Counted from the first letter of the stretch, positions 9,217-18,557 are shown. The stretch: DNA of 64,000 nt from Leeuwenhoekiella aestuarii (GCF_004104055.1 NZ_QOVJ01000001.1:682001-746000), one strand, 5' to 3'. Notes: generated by a model from the letters alone, not told the origin. Numbers and translations: made by a program.

Positions 9217-9232
9217 TGTTTCACGTGGAACT
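9217..9232. promoter_or_regulatory. parS-like ParB (Spo0J) binding site, mnmG downstream side
   Basis: The 16-mer TGTTTCACGTGGAACT matches the Bacillus-type parS consensus (TGTTnCACGTGAAACA, read on the minus strand) at 15 of 16 positions, with an intact CACGTG centre. It lies in the 56-base gap between mnmG and the methyltransferase gene, 1.9 kb from the second site. ParB loads here in chromosome segregation in many phyla. Confidence 0.75.
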
Positions 9233-9238
9233 ATAAAA

Positions 9239-11116
9239 TTACCTTCCCATATAAACTAACATTACCGAAATATCGCTCGGTGAAACTCCACTAACCCGTG
9301 AAGCTTGAGAAATAGTTGTAGGTTGAATTTTAGTTAATTTTTCCCTTGCTTCGTAAGACAATGATTTCAGCTTTGTGTAATCAAAATTATCAGGAATTTT
9401 TATATTCTCTAAACGTTGCAATTTATCTGCGTTTGCTTTTTCTTTTGCGATATAACCAGAATATTTAATTCTAATTTCTGCTTGTTCCAAAACTTCAGTA
9501 TCCAAATTATGTTCTGCAACATAATCTTGAACTTTATTAAAAGATAACATATCATCAAGATCAATCTGAGGCCGACTGAAAATTTTTACCATCTTATCAG
9601 ATTGTTTCATTGGGGTTGTACCTTTTTCTGCTAAAACAGGATTTGCTTCCTCTGGAGTTATACTAGTGTTATTAAAAAAGTCAACAAGATTTTGAGCTTC
9701 GCTTTCTTTTTTCTCTAATGATCGCATACGATCTTCACCTGCAAATCCTATAGCATAAGATAGAGGAGTTAATCTACTATCTGCATTATCTTGACGCAAA
9801 AGCGTTCTATATTCTGCCCGAGAAGTAAACATTCTATAGGGTTCTTTAGTCCCTTTAGTGATTAAATCATCAACTAAAACACCAATATAAGCTTCGTCTC
9901 TTTTTAAAATAAAAGGATCTTTTTCCTGAACTTTCAAGCTGGCATTTACACCCGCAACTAATCCTTGAGAAGCTGCTTCTTCATAACCAGTAGTTCCGTT
10001 AATTTGACCTGCAAAATATAACCCTGAAACCAATTTAGTTTCTAAAGTATGACGCAATTGTGTAGGTGGAAAATAATCATATTCTATTGCATAACCGGGT
10101 CTAAAAAACTTAACGTTTTCAAAACCTGCAACTTGACGCAATGCTTTAAATTGAACTTCTTCTGGTAAAGAAGTAGAGAAACCATTTACATAATATTCAA
10201 TAGTATTCCATCCTTCAGGTTCAACAAAAAGCTGATGACGATCTTTATCTGCAAACCGATTAATTTTATCTTCAATTGAAGGACAATATCTAGGTCCTGT
10301 ACTTTTTATTCTTCCGTTAAACATAGGTGAGCGATCAAAACCTTCACGAAGTAAGTCATGAACTTCAGGACTTGTATAACTCATTTGACAAGATCGCTGA
10401 TTGGCAAGTGGTTTAGTCACGTTACTAAAACTAAACTTCTGTGGATTGTCATCACCAGGTTGCTCAATCATTTTAGAAAAATCTAAACTTCTACCATCAA
10501 CTCGTGGTGGAGTACCCGTTTTCATTCTACCAGAATCAAAACCTAAATCAATAAGTTGTTCAGTAATTCCAGTTGAATTTCGTTCCCCTGCTCTACCACC
10601 TCCAAATTGCTTATCACCAATATGAATAAGTCCATTCAAAAAAGTACCGTTAGTTAGAATAACAGACTTGGCTTTAATTTCAATTCCTAAAGAAGTACGA
10701 ACACCAGTTACGTGATCTCCTTCAACTAAAAGACCACTTACCATCTCCTGATAAAAATCAAGATTAGGTGTATTTTCTAACATCAAACGCCACTCTTCTG
10801 CAAAGCGCATACGGTCACTTTGTACTCGAGGACTCCACATTGCGGGTCCTTTACTTTTATTAAGCATTTTAAATTGTATAGCCGTACGGTCTGAAACGAT
10901 ACCACTATAACCACCCATTGCATCGATCTCGCGTACAATTTGTCCCTTTGCGATACCTCCCATAGCAGGATTACAAGACATTTGTGCGATGTTTTGCAAA
11001 TTCATAGTAACTAATAAGGTGCTGCTTCCAGTGTTTGCTGCGGCAGCTGCGGCTTCACAACCAGCGTGCCCCCCTCCTACTACAATAACGTCATATGTCT
11101 GATCAAAAAAACTCAT
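9239..11116 (-). CDS. mnmG: tRNA uridine-5-carboxymethylaminomethyl modification enzyme MnmG (GidA)
   Basis: This 625-residue FAD enzyme forms cmnm5U34 together with MnmE, using methylene-tetrahydrofolate and glycine at the wobble base of certain tRNAs. An N-terminal dinucleotide motif VVGGGHAGCEAA, the SCNPAMGGIAKGQ signature, KTGTPPRVDGRS with GPRYCPSIEDK, and a C-terminal helical MnmE-binding domain are all visible. Length is normal. Its promoter (-7 at 11162) lies beyond a perfect parS-like site that abuts the ATG, and a second site follows the stop. ParB binding could therefore affect transcription of this gene. Confidence 0.97.
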   Translation of the reverse strand: MSFFDQTYDVIVVGGGHAGCEAAAAAANTGSSTLLVTMNLQNIAQMSCNPAMGGIAKGQIVREIDAMGGYSGIVSDRTAIQFKMLNKSKGPAMWSPRVQSDRMRFAEEWRLMLENTPNLDFYQEMVSGLLVEGDHVTGVRTSLGIEIKAKSVILTNGTFLNGLIHIGDKQFGGGRAGERNSTGITEQLIDLGFDSGRMKTGTPPRVDGRSLDFSKMIEQPGDDNPQKFSFSNVTKPLANQRSCQMSYTSPEVHDLLREGFDRSPMFNGRIKSTGPRYCPSIEDKINRFADKDRHQLFVEPEGWNTIEYYVNGFSTSLPEEVQFKALRQVAGFENVKFFRPGYAIEYDYFPPTQLRHTLETKLVSGLYFAGQINGTTGYEEAASQGLVAGVNASLKVQEKDPFILKRDEAYIGVLVDDLITKGTKEPYRMFTSRAEYRTLLRQDNADSRLTPLSYAIGFAGEDRMRSLEKKESEAQNLVDFFNNTSITPEEANPVLAEKGTTPMKQSDKMVKIFSRPQIDLDDMLSFNKVQDYVAEHNLDTEVLEQAEIRIKYSGYIAKEKANADKLQRLENIKIPDNFDYTKLKSLSYEAREKLTKIQPTTISQASRVSGVSPSDISVMLVYMGR

Positions 11117-11132
11117 TGTTCCACGTGAAACA
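11117..11132. promoter_or_regulatory. Perfect parS-type ParB binding site at the mnmG start
   Basis: TGTTCCACGTGAAACA is identical to the Bacillus subtilis Spo0J parS consensus. It occupies the 16 bases directly before the mnmG ATG, where a ribosome-binding region would be. Confidence 0.85.
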
Positions 11133-11161
11133 TTTAATTACACTTCCTTTAAAAATGGGCG

Positions 11162-11169
11162 CAAAGATA
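11162..11169 (-). promoter_or_regulatory. -7 promoter element for mnmG
   Basis: The minus strand reads TATCTTTG, matching TAnnTTTG, 46 bases before the mnmG start. The perfect parS-like 16-mer lies between this element and the gene. Confidence 0.5.
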
Positions 11170-11195
11170 CTTAAAATAAAGGCGCTAGCAATAAA

Positions 11196-11609
11196 CTAAA
11201 CATTCCAAAGAATAAGACACTCATCTTCCATAGCACGCATCTTCTTCTTTTCTTCTTCTGTCTTATCACCATAGCCACACATATGCAACAATCCGTGAGA
11301 GATTACACGTAATAATTCAGTATTAAAAGATACTTTAAATTGCTCAGCGTTATCAGCTACACGATCTGTACTTATATAGATCTCACCATTCAAAATCTTG
11401 TTTTCTGTATAGTCAAAAGTCACTATATCAGTAAGTGTGTCATGATCTAAAAACCGTTTATTAATGTCTAATAAGAAATCATCAGAACAAAAAACATAAC
11501 TTAACGAATCAATACCGTAAGACTCTTTAAGTGCAATCCCTTTTAACCATTTCTCAACACGCTCTTCGTCATCGAGAACAAAATCATTTTGACTACTAAA
11601 TTCAATCAT
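11196..11609 (-). CDS. ybeY: Endoribonuclease YbeY (16S rRNA 3'-end maturation)
   Basis: This 137-residue protein belongs to the UPF0054 family. The metal-binding signature reads ISHGLLHMCGYGDKT. The first two His are present, but the usual third His (GYDH) is replaced by Gly-Asp, a form I recall from other Bacteroidota. The upstream GEIYIS strand is also typical. YbeY is a zinc-dependent single-strand RNase used in ribosome quality control and 16S 3' maturation. It overlaps the DUF4175 gene by 8 bases, so the two are co-translated, and mnmG follows after 79 bases. Confidence 0.92.
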   Translation of the reverse strand: MIEFSSQNDFVLDDEERVEKWLKGIALKESYGIDSLSYVFCSDDFLLDINKRFLDHDTLTDIVTFDYTENKILNGEIYISTDRVADNAEQFKVSFNTELLRVISHGLLHMCGYGDKTEEEKKKMRAMEDECLILWNV

Positions 11610-14600
11610 TGCTTTCTTTAAAATATTCTTTTACTCTTAGTTTATAATATGCATCTAAAGGCAATTTATCACGATTTAATATCTCCTGAGAATTAAAATA
11701 CTTTTTTATTTCAGGAAGTGCATTATTGGTATCATTTTTAAAGGATGCCGTATTAGAATTAGACTCTCTTTGATTATTTTTGTCCTTTTCATTTTCAGCA
11801 TCTTTAAGTTTTAAAAATTGCTGGATAACATCACTCATACGTTTCTGAGCATTTTGAGAATTACCCGATAAAAGATCTTCCTGTATTTGGTCTAATTGCT
11901 CCAAAGCTTTTTTGGCCTCTTTTCCTAAACCATTCTTGTCAATCAAATCTTGCAATTGATTACGTATAGCCTCTTGCTGTTTGTATACCTCATACTGTCT
12001 TGCCAGTTCTGCTTCAGAAATACCATTTTCTCCATCACCACCAGCACCATTTTGATCTCCAGAATTCTTTCCATTTGCATCTTCTTTTGCACTTCCTTTT
12101 TTTCCGGAACTACCTTCGTTTCCTTGTTCTTTACCTTGACCTTTTTTATCGCCAGAGTCATTTTCTCCTAGTTTTTCTTGTAATTCTTCTTGTGACATAA
12201 TAATGTCTGAAAGTTGTTTTCCAGAACCCCCACCACCTTTAGGAATTGGCAAAGGCATACCATTAGAACCAGAACCCATTGCTAGCGACAACTGCTGGTT
12301 CATATTGTCTAAAATATCAGATAGCATATCTGCTAATTTATTAGCACCGGCAAAAACGTACTGCTGACTAGAAACTCCTTTAACAACATCATTATCCGCT
12401 AATCGCTCTAAGGTTTGATCTAAATTATAAGTAATCGAAGTCAATTCTTTGTTGATGTCTTCTTCAAGAATTGGGTTGCGTAATGAAAGCACAAACAAAC
12501 TATCATCAATATGCTTAAAATTTTCTTTTAAAGTATTCTGACGAACTAAATATTTTGAGAATGCCGGATTTGAATTGTTGATGTTTTGAAACTTATCTTT
12601 CAGATCTTCCTGATCAAAAGAGAACACCATAAGGTTATCTAATATTTGCCGAAGCATTTCAACATCTTCTTCTAATTGTTGAGCACCTCCACCTCCAGCA
12701 CTCATCTGTTGCATCATTTGCTCACCCATTTTTTGCATCTTCTTACCAGCATTTTTTTGGTTTGATTTTGCATCCTTTTGCTCTTGTGATTGAGTATTCT
12801 TGGGATCAGACTCTAATTTATCTAAAGCTTCCTGTTGTTCTTTTTCAATATCCTTTTTCTGATCTTCATTTTCAGGAAGCTTCATAGGTTGTTTTAACTC
12901 CTCATTTTCTGTATCAAGATTATTGAGTTCTTCCTTTAAATCTTGAAAATCTTTATTTAATTCTTTTTGCTTTCCAGAAGAAGAAGCTTCGTTTTTTAAA
13001 CCTTCTTTAGTTTGTTCTTCTCCTATTTTTTTTAGTTGTCTTCCTATACGATCAGCTTTAGTCTGAATAAAAAATCGCTTGGTTAATTCAAGTAACTGCT
13101 CCATACTTCTGCTGGAGTTTTTACTGTTCTTACTCATTTTATCAAGACGTTCTTTAAGCTCTTCGTCATCCATCATGTCTTGTAATTTATCGAGCTCTTC
13201 AAGTAATTTTTCTTGCTCTTCTAACTGCTTCTCATTATTCTCAATTCTCTTTTTTAAAAGTTGACTTGCAGGTGATTTTTCTTCACTTAGCTTATCAAGT
13301 TCGCTAAGACTATTCTTTAATTTCTCAGAATAGCTTTTCATTAAATCTTCCTGAGTTTTTTGTCGCTGTAAAAAAGACTTTAATTTGCGTTTATCATTAA
13401 AATCAAGACTGTTTTTTTCTTTTTGTAAATATTGTAATTCCTTCAGATCGCGTTCCTGTTCCTGCATTTTAGAAACAGATTTATCTAAACCTTTAATACT
13501 GTTTTCCTGAAGTTCTAATTGTTTTTCTATTGCTTCATCTTGAGACAAAGAAGCGTATGTTTGTACTTCTGAACGTGTAGATTTATAACCGTGTGGTGCA
13601 TCATTATCACGAACTTCAAAGTAATAACTATAGCTAACTCCTTTATCCAATTCTAAATTCCCAGGAAATGCAGCGTAAAATTGATCAACTGTGCTTGGAT
13701 TAATTGAAATAAGCTTAGTTTTCTTACTATATAATTGATTATCAATATAATAAACTAATTTTAAGTCTTTCAAGCCATAATCATCAGACACTATTCCTCT
13801 AAAATAGGTTTGAGTGTCATTAACACTATCTTTTTTTATAGTTAACTCCAACTCTGGATACGCATCTCTTATAACGTCAATTTTATAATTCAATTCTTCA
13901 TAGCGCTGTAAGTTAGAATTGCTTGTTGCTATACTGTAAGTTGAATTATTAAAAAAACGTTTTGCAAAACCAAATGTTTCCTTTTGCTGATCAAACAAAT
14001 AAATAGAATCACTAATCCATTCTAGCTTGTCAGCGTTACGTGTATCAATATTCCAAGAAATCTTTGTGCCTTCGGGTATGGTAACCGAACCTGTATTTTG
14101 AATAGTTTCTGAAATTCTATTTAAATAAGCAGGAAAATCTAACTGCATTTTAAAATCTGAAATCAAAGGTGTTTTAACCACCGAAAAATTATAGGTAGAA
14201 GAATTAAAACCATTACCCGAAAACCGAAAGTTTAAATCTTCGTTAGCTTGTTCTACCATGTAAGCAAAACGACCTCCTCCCCTATTCTTCATTAAATATG
14301 TTATGCCGTTAAGCTCAATACTTACTTCTTCAGGAATTTTATCACCTTCAACTTTAGTGAGAATTTCAAAAGACTTTCCTTCTATCACATTTTGATCTTC
14401 ATTGAGTAGCAAAAATTGAAAAGGTGCTGGCGGAATATATTCAGTTTTATAATCGATAACACGTTCTGCACTTTCGCTAAAAAAAGAAGTGCCTTTGCTC
14501 AAACTGATCGCGACAAAAACCAAAACCGGAATCAACGCATATTTAATATACTTTGCATTTTTTTTATAATTGATCGCAAGAGAAAAAGGAACGCGTTCAA

Positions 14601-14994
14601 GCTCTTTACTTTTTTGTAAGATGCTCGCCTCAATCAAATCTGAATCGCCAGGAGTATTTTTAAGCTGTAAGGTGTTTAATAATTTATCACGAACTTCAGG
14701 AAAATGATTTCCTATAAGTTTTGAAGCACTGTTGTAATCAATTCCTTTAGAAAGTTTGAATAATCTAAATAGTGGTACTAAGATCAATCTAAAAATAAGA
14801 AGCATTTCTACACCTACAAAAGACCAAAACAAAAAGGCTCTTCCCCAAGTACTCAACCAGAAAAAATATTCGATACCTACAATGAGTAAAACATAAGTAA
14901 GCCCAATTGCAATAAAAAACAGCAAACCTCTAAGAATTTCATTCTTATAATATTTGTTGATAAATTGTTCTAACTTTTGCTCTAAAGCCTCCAT
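11602..14994 (-). CDS. DUF4175 family large membrane-anchored coiled-coil protein
   Basis: This 1130-residue protein has two N-terminal membrane helices (about residues 22-42 and 50-75), a third near 152-167, then a predicted periplasmic beta-rich region (about 190-480) and a very long helical, charged part rich in Gln, Lys, Glu and Asp (about 490-1060). Low-complexity Gly/Ser/Asn runs near 930-1000 look like a flexible linker. It resembles the DUF4175 family of Bacteroidota; no catalytic motif is visible. It is first in a unit with ybeY (8-base overlap). A scaffold or envelope-tether role is only a guess. Confidence 0.8.
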   Translation of the reverse strand: MEALEQKLEQFINKYYKNEILRGLLFFIAIGLTYVLLIVGIEYFFWLSTWGRAFLFWSFVGVEMLLIFRLILVPLFRLFKLSKGIDYNSASKLIGNHFPEVRDKLLNTLQLKNTPGDSDLIEASILQKSKELERVPFSLAINYKKNAKYIKYALIPVLVFVAISLSKGTSFFSESAERVIDYKTEYIPPAPFQFLLLNEDQNVIEGKSFEILTKVEGDKIPEEVSIELNGITYLMKNRGGGRFAYMVEQANEDLNFRFSGNGFNSSTYNFSVVKTPLISDFKMQLDFPAYLNRISETIQNTGSVTIPEGTKISWNIDTRNADKLEWISDSIYLFDQQKETFGFAKRFFNNSTYSIATSNSNLQRYEELNYKIDVIRDAYPELELTIKKDSVNDTQTYFRGIVSDDYGLKDLKLVYYIDNQLYSKKTKLISINPSTVDQFYAAFPGNLELDKGVSYSYYFEVRDNDAPHGYKSTRSEVQTYASLSQDEAIEKQLELQENSIKGLDKSVSKMQEQERDLKELQYLQKEKNSLDFNDKRKLKSFLQRQKTQEDLMKSYSEKLKNSLSELDKLSEEKSPASQLLKKRIENNEKQLEEQEKLLEELDKLQDMMDDEELKERLDKMSKNSKNSSRSMEQLLELTKRFFIQTKADRIGRQLKKIGEEQTKEGLKNEASSSGKQKELNKDFQDLKEELNNLDTENEELKQPMKLPENEDQKKDIEKEQQEALDKLESDPKNTQSQEQKDAKSNQKNAGKKMQKMGEQMMQQMSAGGGGAQQLEEDVEMLRQILDNLMVFSFDQEDLKDKFQNINNSNPAFSKYLVRQNTLKENFKHIDDSLFVLSLRNPILEEDINKELTSITYNLDQTLERLADNDVVKGVSSQQYVFAGANKLADMLSDILDNMNQQLSLAMGSGSNGMPLPIPKGGGGSGKQLSDIIMSQEELQEKLGENDSGDKKGQGKEQGNEGSSGKKGSAKEDANGKNSGDQNGAGGDGENGISEAELARQYEVYKQQEAIRNQLQDLIDKNGLGKEAKKALEQLDQIQEDLLSGNSQNAQKRMSDVIQQFLKLKDAENEKDKNNQRESNSNTASFKNDTNNALPEIKKYFNSQEILNRDKLPLDAYYKLRVKEYFKESND

Positions 14995-15182
14995 AAACCT
15001 CTTGGTTTTTATGCTTCTTTTAATTAATAACTAAAACTACAATTTTATAGTATAGCGAGTTGTACTAAATGTTACAAGATATAATTGCATAAAATGACTA
15101 TAAAACATCTTTCACTTTTTATAAATCTTGATTATCGCGTAAAACAGAAACATTCTAGTGTGTGTCAATTAGGCTTATTAAG

Positions 15183-15190
15183 TACCTTTG
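15183..15190 (+). promoter_or_regulatory. -7 promoter element for gltX
   Basis: TACCTTTG matches TAnnTTTG and ends 17 bases before the gltX ATG. Confidence 0.5.
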
Positions 15191-15207
15191 CAGCCTAAAA
15201 TTTTACT

Positions 15208-16722
15208 ATGTCTCAAAATGTACGTGTGCGTTTTGCACCCAGTCCTACCGGTCCTTTGCATATAGGCGGTGTACGAACAGCTTTATATAATTATCTTTTT
15301 GCTAAAAAGCACGGGGGAACCTTTGTTTTAAGAATAGAAGATACAGACCAAAACCGTTATGTTGAAGGTGCTGAAAATTATATTATTGAAGCTTTAAACT
15401 GGTGCGGAATACCTTTTGAAGAAGGTCCTGGAAAAGAAGGGGGTTTCGGCCCATACAGACAAAGTGAACGTAAGAATAAATATTTCGCATTCGCGGAAAA
15501 ATTAATCGCTTCTGGTGATGCATATTATGCATTTGATACTGCCGAAGCCCTTGATGCGCATCGTAAAGAGCATGAAGAAAACGGTAAAACATTTATCTAC
15601 AACTGGCACAACCGAAACAAATTAGAAAATTCGCTTACAATTTCTACTGAAGAAACACAGCAACGTATTGATGCAGGCGAGGACTATGTTATTCGTTTTA
15701 AATCTCCAGAAAATGAGATCTTAGAGTTAGAAGATATCATTAGAGGTTCTGTTGAAGTAGATACCAATCTTCTGGATGACAAAGTGCTTTTTAAAGCAGA
15801 TGGGATGCCAACCTATCATCTGGCAAATATTGTAGATGACCATTTAATGGAAATCTCACACGTAATTCGTGGTGAAGAATGGTTACCCTCACTAGCCTTA
15901 CACGTGATGTTATATCGTGCTTTTGGCTGGGAAGCGCCTCAATTTGCACACTTACCGTTAATAATGAAACCGGTAGGAAAAGGCAAATTGAGCAAAAGAG
16001 ATGGTGATAAAATGGGATTTCCCGTTTTTCCTTTAGAGTGGAAAGATCCTAAAACAGGAGATACAGCTGCAGGGTACCGTGAAGATGGCTATTTACCGGA
16101 AGCAATGGTAAATATGCTGGCATTCTTAGGTTGGAATCCGGGAACTGAAAAAGAGATCTATACCCTAGAAGAACTGGTAAACGATTTTGATCTGGAACGT
16201 GTACATAAATCAGGAGCTAAATTTGATCCAGAAAAGACAAAATGGTTTCAACAGCAGCATTTACATAGAGCAACTGATGAATCTTTAGTTTCTGGTTTAC
16301 AGGCAATCTTAACTGAAAAACAAATTAGTTGTGATGATGCTTATGTACAACACGTAATTCATCTGGTAAAAGAACGAGCTGTATTTATTGCAGATTTATG
16401 GGAACAAGGAAATTTCTTCTTTGAAAGACCAACATCTTATGATGAAAAAGCAGCTAAAAAAGCCTGGAAAGAAGATACTGGAAGCATTATGACTTCCTTA
16501 TCAAAAATCGTCGCAGAAACCGAAGATTTTACAGCAGAAAATCTATCTGCAAACGTAAAAGAATGGATTCAATCAGAAGGTCTTGGCTTTGGTAAAGTCA
16601 TGCAACCGCTAAGACTGAGTCTTGTAGGATCTATGTCTGGACCAGATGTATTTGAGATTGCTTCAACTATAGGTCAAGAAAAGACTTTAGAACGCATCAG
16701 ATTTGCAATAGAAACTTTATAG
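15208..16722 (+). CDS. gltX: Glutamate--tRNA ligase
   Basis: This 504-residue class I synthetase charges tRNA-Glu. The HIGH motif is in APSPTGPLHIGGVRTALYNY, the KMSKS equivalent is GKLSKRDGDK (about residues 263-272), and the catalytic core shows RIEDTDQNRY. The helical anticodon-binding domain fills the C-terminal 170 residues. Length is normal. A separate GlnRS is encoded at 19761, so this GluRS need not be the non-discriminating type. Its 3' end overlaps the convergent outer-membrane protein gene by six bases. Confidence 0.97.
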   Translation: MSQNVRVRFAPSPTGPLHIGGVRTALYNYLFAKKHGGTFVLRIEDTDQNRYVEGAENYIIEALNWCGIPFEEGPGKEGGFGPYRQSERKNKYFAFAEKLIASGDAYYAFDTAEALDAHRKEHEENGKTFIYNWHNRNKLENSLTISTEETQQRIDAGEDYVIRFKSPENEILELEDIIRGSVEVDTNLLDDKVLFKADGMPTYHLANIVDDHLMEISHVIRGEEWLPSLALHVMLYRAFGWEAPQFAHLPLIMKPVGKGKLSKRDGDKMGFPVFPLEWKDPKTGDTAAGYREDGYLPEAMVNMLAFLGWNPGTEKEIYTLEELVNDFDLERVHKSGAKFDPEKTKWFQQQHLHRATDESLVSGLQAILTEKQISCDDAYVQHVIHLVKERAVFIADLWEQGNFFFERPTSYDEKAAKKAWKEDTGSIMTSLSKIVAETEDFTAENLSANVKEWIQSEGLGFGKVMQPLRLSLVGSMSGPDVFEIASTIGQEKTLERIRFAIETL

Positions 16723-17376
16723 ATACAAAACGATTCCTGCAGTTATAAGCCCTAGATTTCCTTTGAAGTTTGTTGCTGCAGGATCTTTTAATTGTAAATC
16801 CTGATCATTCAGTTTGTTCAATGCATTTGTGAATCCGTATTGATAATTTGCTGTCAAACGTACTTGCGTAAATCCTACGCTTAAACCAGCCATAACAATA
16901 CCATTTATTCGCGACCATTCTTGTATATCTTCCGTTTGTAAATTAGTATAACCTTTTACGATTAGATTGCCTTGATCTGCATTATCTAATTTCATTTTAC
17001 CATTTACTTGTAAAACAGGTCCTGCTTCTATACTTAGGTGATCTCCTGCAATCAAGTAACTCAATATTAATTTTACCTGTGCCCCACTCCAAGTATATTC
17101 TACTTGTTCAATCGCTGTGGTATTTTCAGCATTCACAGCAATTGAAGTTTGCATAAAATCAACTCCAAAGATCAAATCAAAGTTGTTATAAAAAGCAGAA
17201 CGCTTAGATAAACCAACTAAAAATCCAGATTCCTGAATGGTTTCAAAATTAGATCTATTCAAATCTAATAGAGCATATTGTCCTTGTAAACCTATTCTAT
17301 TAGAAGAGTAATCTTTACGTTGGGCTTGAATTGAAATTGAACAGAAAATCAGTAGAAAAAAGAAAAATTGCTTCAA
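16717..17376 (-). CDS. Outer-membrane beta-barrel protein (PorT-like size), probable TTG start
   Basis: This 219-residue secreted protein has alternating polar/aromatic strands and ends in GLITAGIVLYL, a typical barrel-closing strand. The longest frame starts with ATG at 17448, but that gives 24 polar residues before the signal peptide and leaves only 18 bases to the divergent SPFH gene. A TTG at 17376 starts directly with a classic signal (MKQFFFFLLIFCSISIQAQ), and a -7 element (17404-17411) lies 27 bases ahead. I therefore choose 17376. The substrate is unknown. The gene is divergent from the SPFH gene and overlaps gltX by six bases at its end. Confidence 0.65.
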   Translation of the reverse strand: MKQFFFFLLIFCSISIQAQRKDYSSNRIGLQGQYALLDLNRSNFETIQESGFLVGLSKRSAFYNNFDLIFGVDFMQTSIAVNAENTTAIEQVEYTWSGAQVKLILSYLIAGDHLSIEAGPVLQVNGKMKLDNADQGNLIVKGYTNLQTEDIQEWSRINGIVMAGLSVGFTQVRLTANYQYGFTNALNKLNDQDLQLKDPAATNFKGNLGLITAGIVLYL

Positions 17377-17403
17377 AGCGTTACATATTTTTAAAAAGGG
17401 CGA

Positions 17404-17411
17404 CAAATGTA
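17404..17411 (-). promoter_or_regulatory. -7 promoter element deciding the start of the outer-membrane protein gene
   Basis: The minus strand reads TACATTTG (TAnnTTTG). It lies inside the 5' part of the longest possible frame, which argues that translation begins downstream at the TTG at 17376. Confidence 0.45.
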
Positions 17412-17466
17412 TTGTATTATTGATAATTCTATTCTTTAATTTTTTCAATTAATTAAAACTTAAAAT

Positions 17467-18486
17467 ATGTCATCTACTTTTATCTTACCCATTATTCTCT
17501 TTTTTGGGTTAATCATTTTGATTTCTGCAGTATTTATTGTGAAGCAACAAACAGCTGCTATTATAGAGCGCTTCGGAAAATTTACCAGTGTACGTAATTC
17601 TGGTATTCAATTAAAAATTCCTGTTATAGACAAAGTTGCCGGTCGTGTAAATTTGCGTATTCAGCAATTAGATGTGATAGTTGAAACCAAAACTAAAGAT
17701 GACGTTTTTGTAAGACTGAAAATTTCGGTGCAATTTCAGGTAGTAAAATCTAATGTTTATGATGCTTTCTATAAGCTTGAAGATCCTCAAAATCAGATAA
17801 CATCTTATGTATTTGATGTAGTGCGTTCTGAGGTACCTAAAATGAAATTAGATGACGTTTTTGAACGAAAAGATGATATCGCAATTGCTGTAAAAAGTGA
17901 ATTAAACCAGTCTATGACAGACTATGGTTATGACATCATTAAAACACTTGTTACCGATATTGATCCTGATCAACAAGTTAAAATCGCTATGAACCGTATT
18001 AACGCATCTGAGCGGGAGAAAGTAGCTGCGGAGTATGAAGCGGAAGCAGAACGTATTAAAATAGTCGCTAAAGCGCGCGCAGAAGCCGAAAGTAAGCGTT
18101 TACAAGGTCAAGGTATAGCAGACCAGCGCAGAGAGATTGCACGCGGTCTAGAAGAGTCTGTAGAGGTTTTAAACAATGTGGGTATCAATTCTCAAGAAGC
18201 TTCGGCTTTAATTGTAGTGACGCAGCATTATGATACATTACAGTCTGTGGGAGAAAACACCAATTCTAATCTTATTTTAATGCCTAATTCTCCGCAAGCC
18301 GGTAGTGATATGCTCAACAATATGATCGCGAGTTTTGTCGCTTCTAACAAAATAGGAGAAGAAATGAAAAAGCGTAATGATGAATTAGGTATTAAAGCTA
18401 AAGCAAAAAAGAAATCTGAACCAAAACCACAATCGGGTTATGATGACGACTATACAGATCTAAATGATGATCTTTCAAGTCTATAG
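17467..18486 (+). CDS. SPFH/band-7 domain protein (stomatin/prohibitin-like)
   Basis: This 339-residue protein has one N-terminal membrane helix (residues 4-24) and an SPFH domain (about 26-200: QQTAAIIERFGKF, GIQLKIPVIDKV, VQFQV). A Glu/Ala/Lys-rich coiled coil follows (about 180-235: EREKVAAEYEAEAERIKIVAKARAEAESKR). The C-terminal tail is acidic and low-complexity. Such proteins assemble large rings in membrane microdomains and often regulate proteases. No NfeD partner gene is adjacent. It is closed by a strong bidirectional terminator. Confidence 0.9.
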   Translation: MSSTFILPIILFFGLIILISAVFIVKQQTAAIIERFGKFTSVRNSGIQLKIPVIDKVAGRVNLRIQQLDVIVETKTKDDVFVRLKISVQFQVVKSNVYDAFYKLEDPQNQITSYVFDVVRSEVPKMKLDDVFERKDDIAIAVKSELNQSMTDYGYDIIKTLVTDIDPDQQVKIAMNRINASEREKVAAEYEAEAERIKIVAKARAEAESKRLQGQGIADQRREIARGLEESVEVLNNVGINSQEASALIVVTQHYDTLQSVGENTNSNLILMPNSPQAGSDMLNNMIASFVASNKIGEEMKKRNDELGIKAKAKKKSEPKPQSGYDDDYTDLNDDLSSL

Positions 18487-18502
18487 ATTGATAAATACTA
18501 AT

Positions 18503-18534
18503 AAAAAAACCGAGGCTTTCACCTCGGTTTTTTT
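18503..18534. terminator. Bidirectional terminator after the SPFH gene
   Basis: A GC-rich stem CCGAGG/CCTCGG with loop CTTTCA, extended by seven A and seven T, separates the convergent SPFH and DUF6327 genes. Confidence 0.85.
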
Positions 18535-18557
18535 ATTTTTCTATTTCAATAACAATT

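Noticed and set aside
13079-13264. Serine/leucine-rich plus-strand frames within the DUF4175 gene.
   Set aside because: They are antisense shadows of its Glu/Lys/Gln-rich codons.
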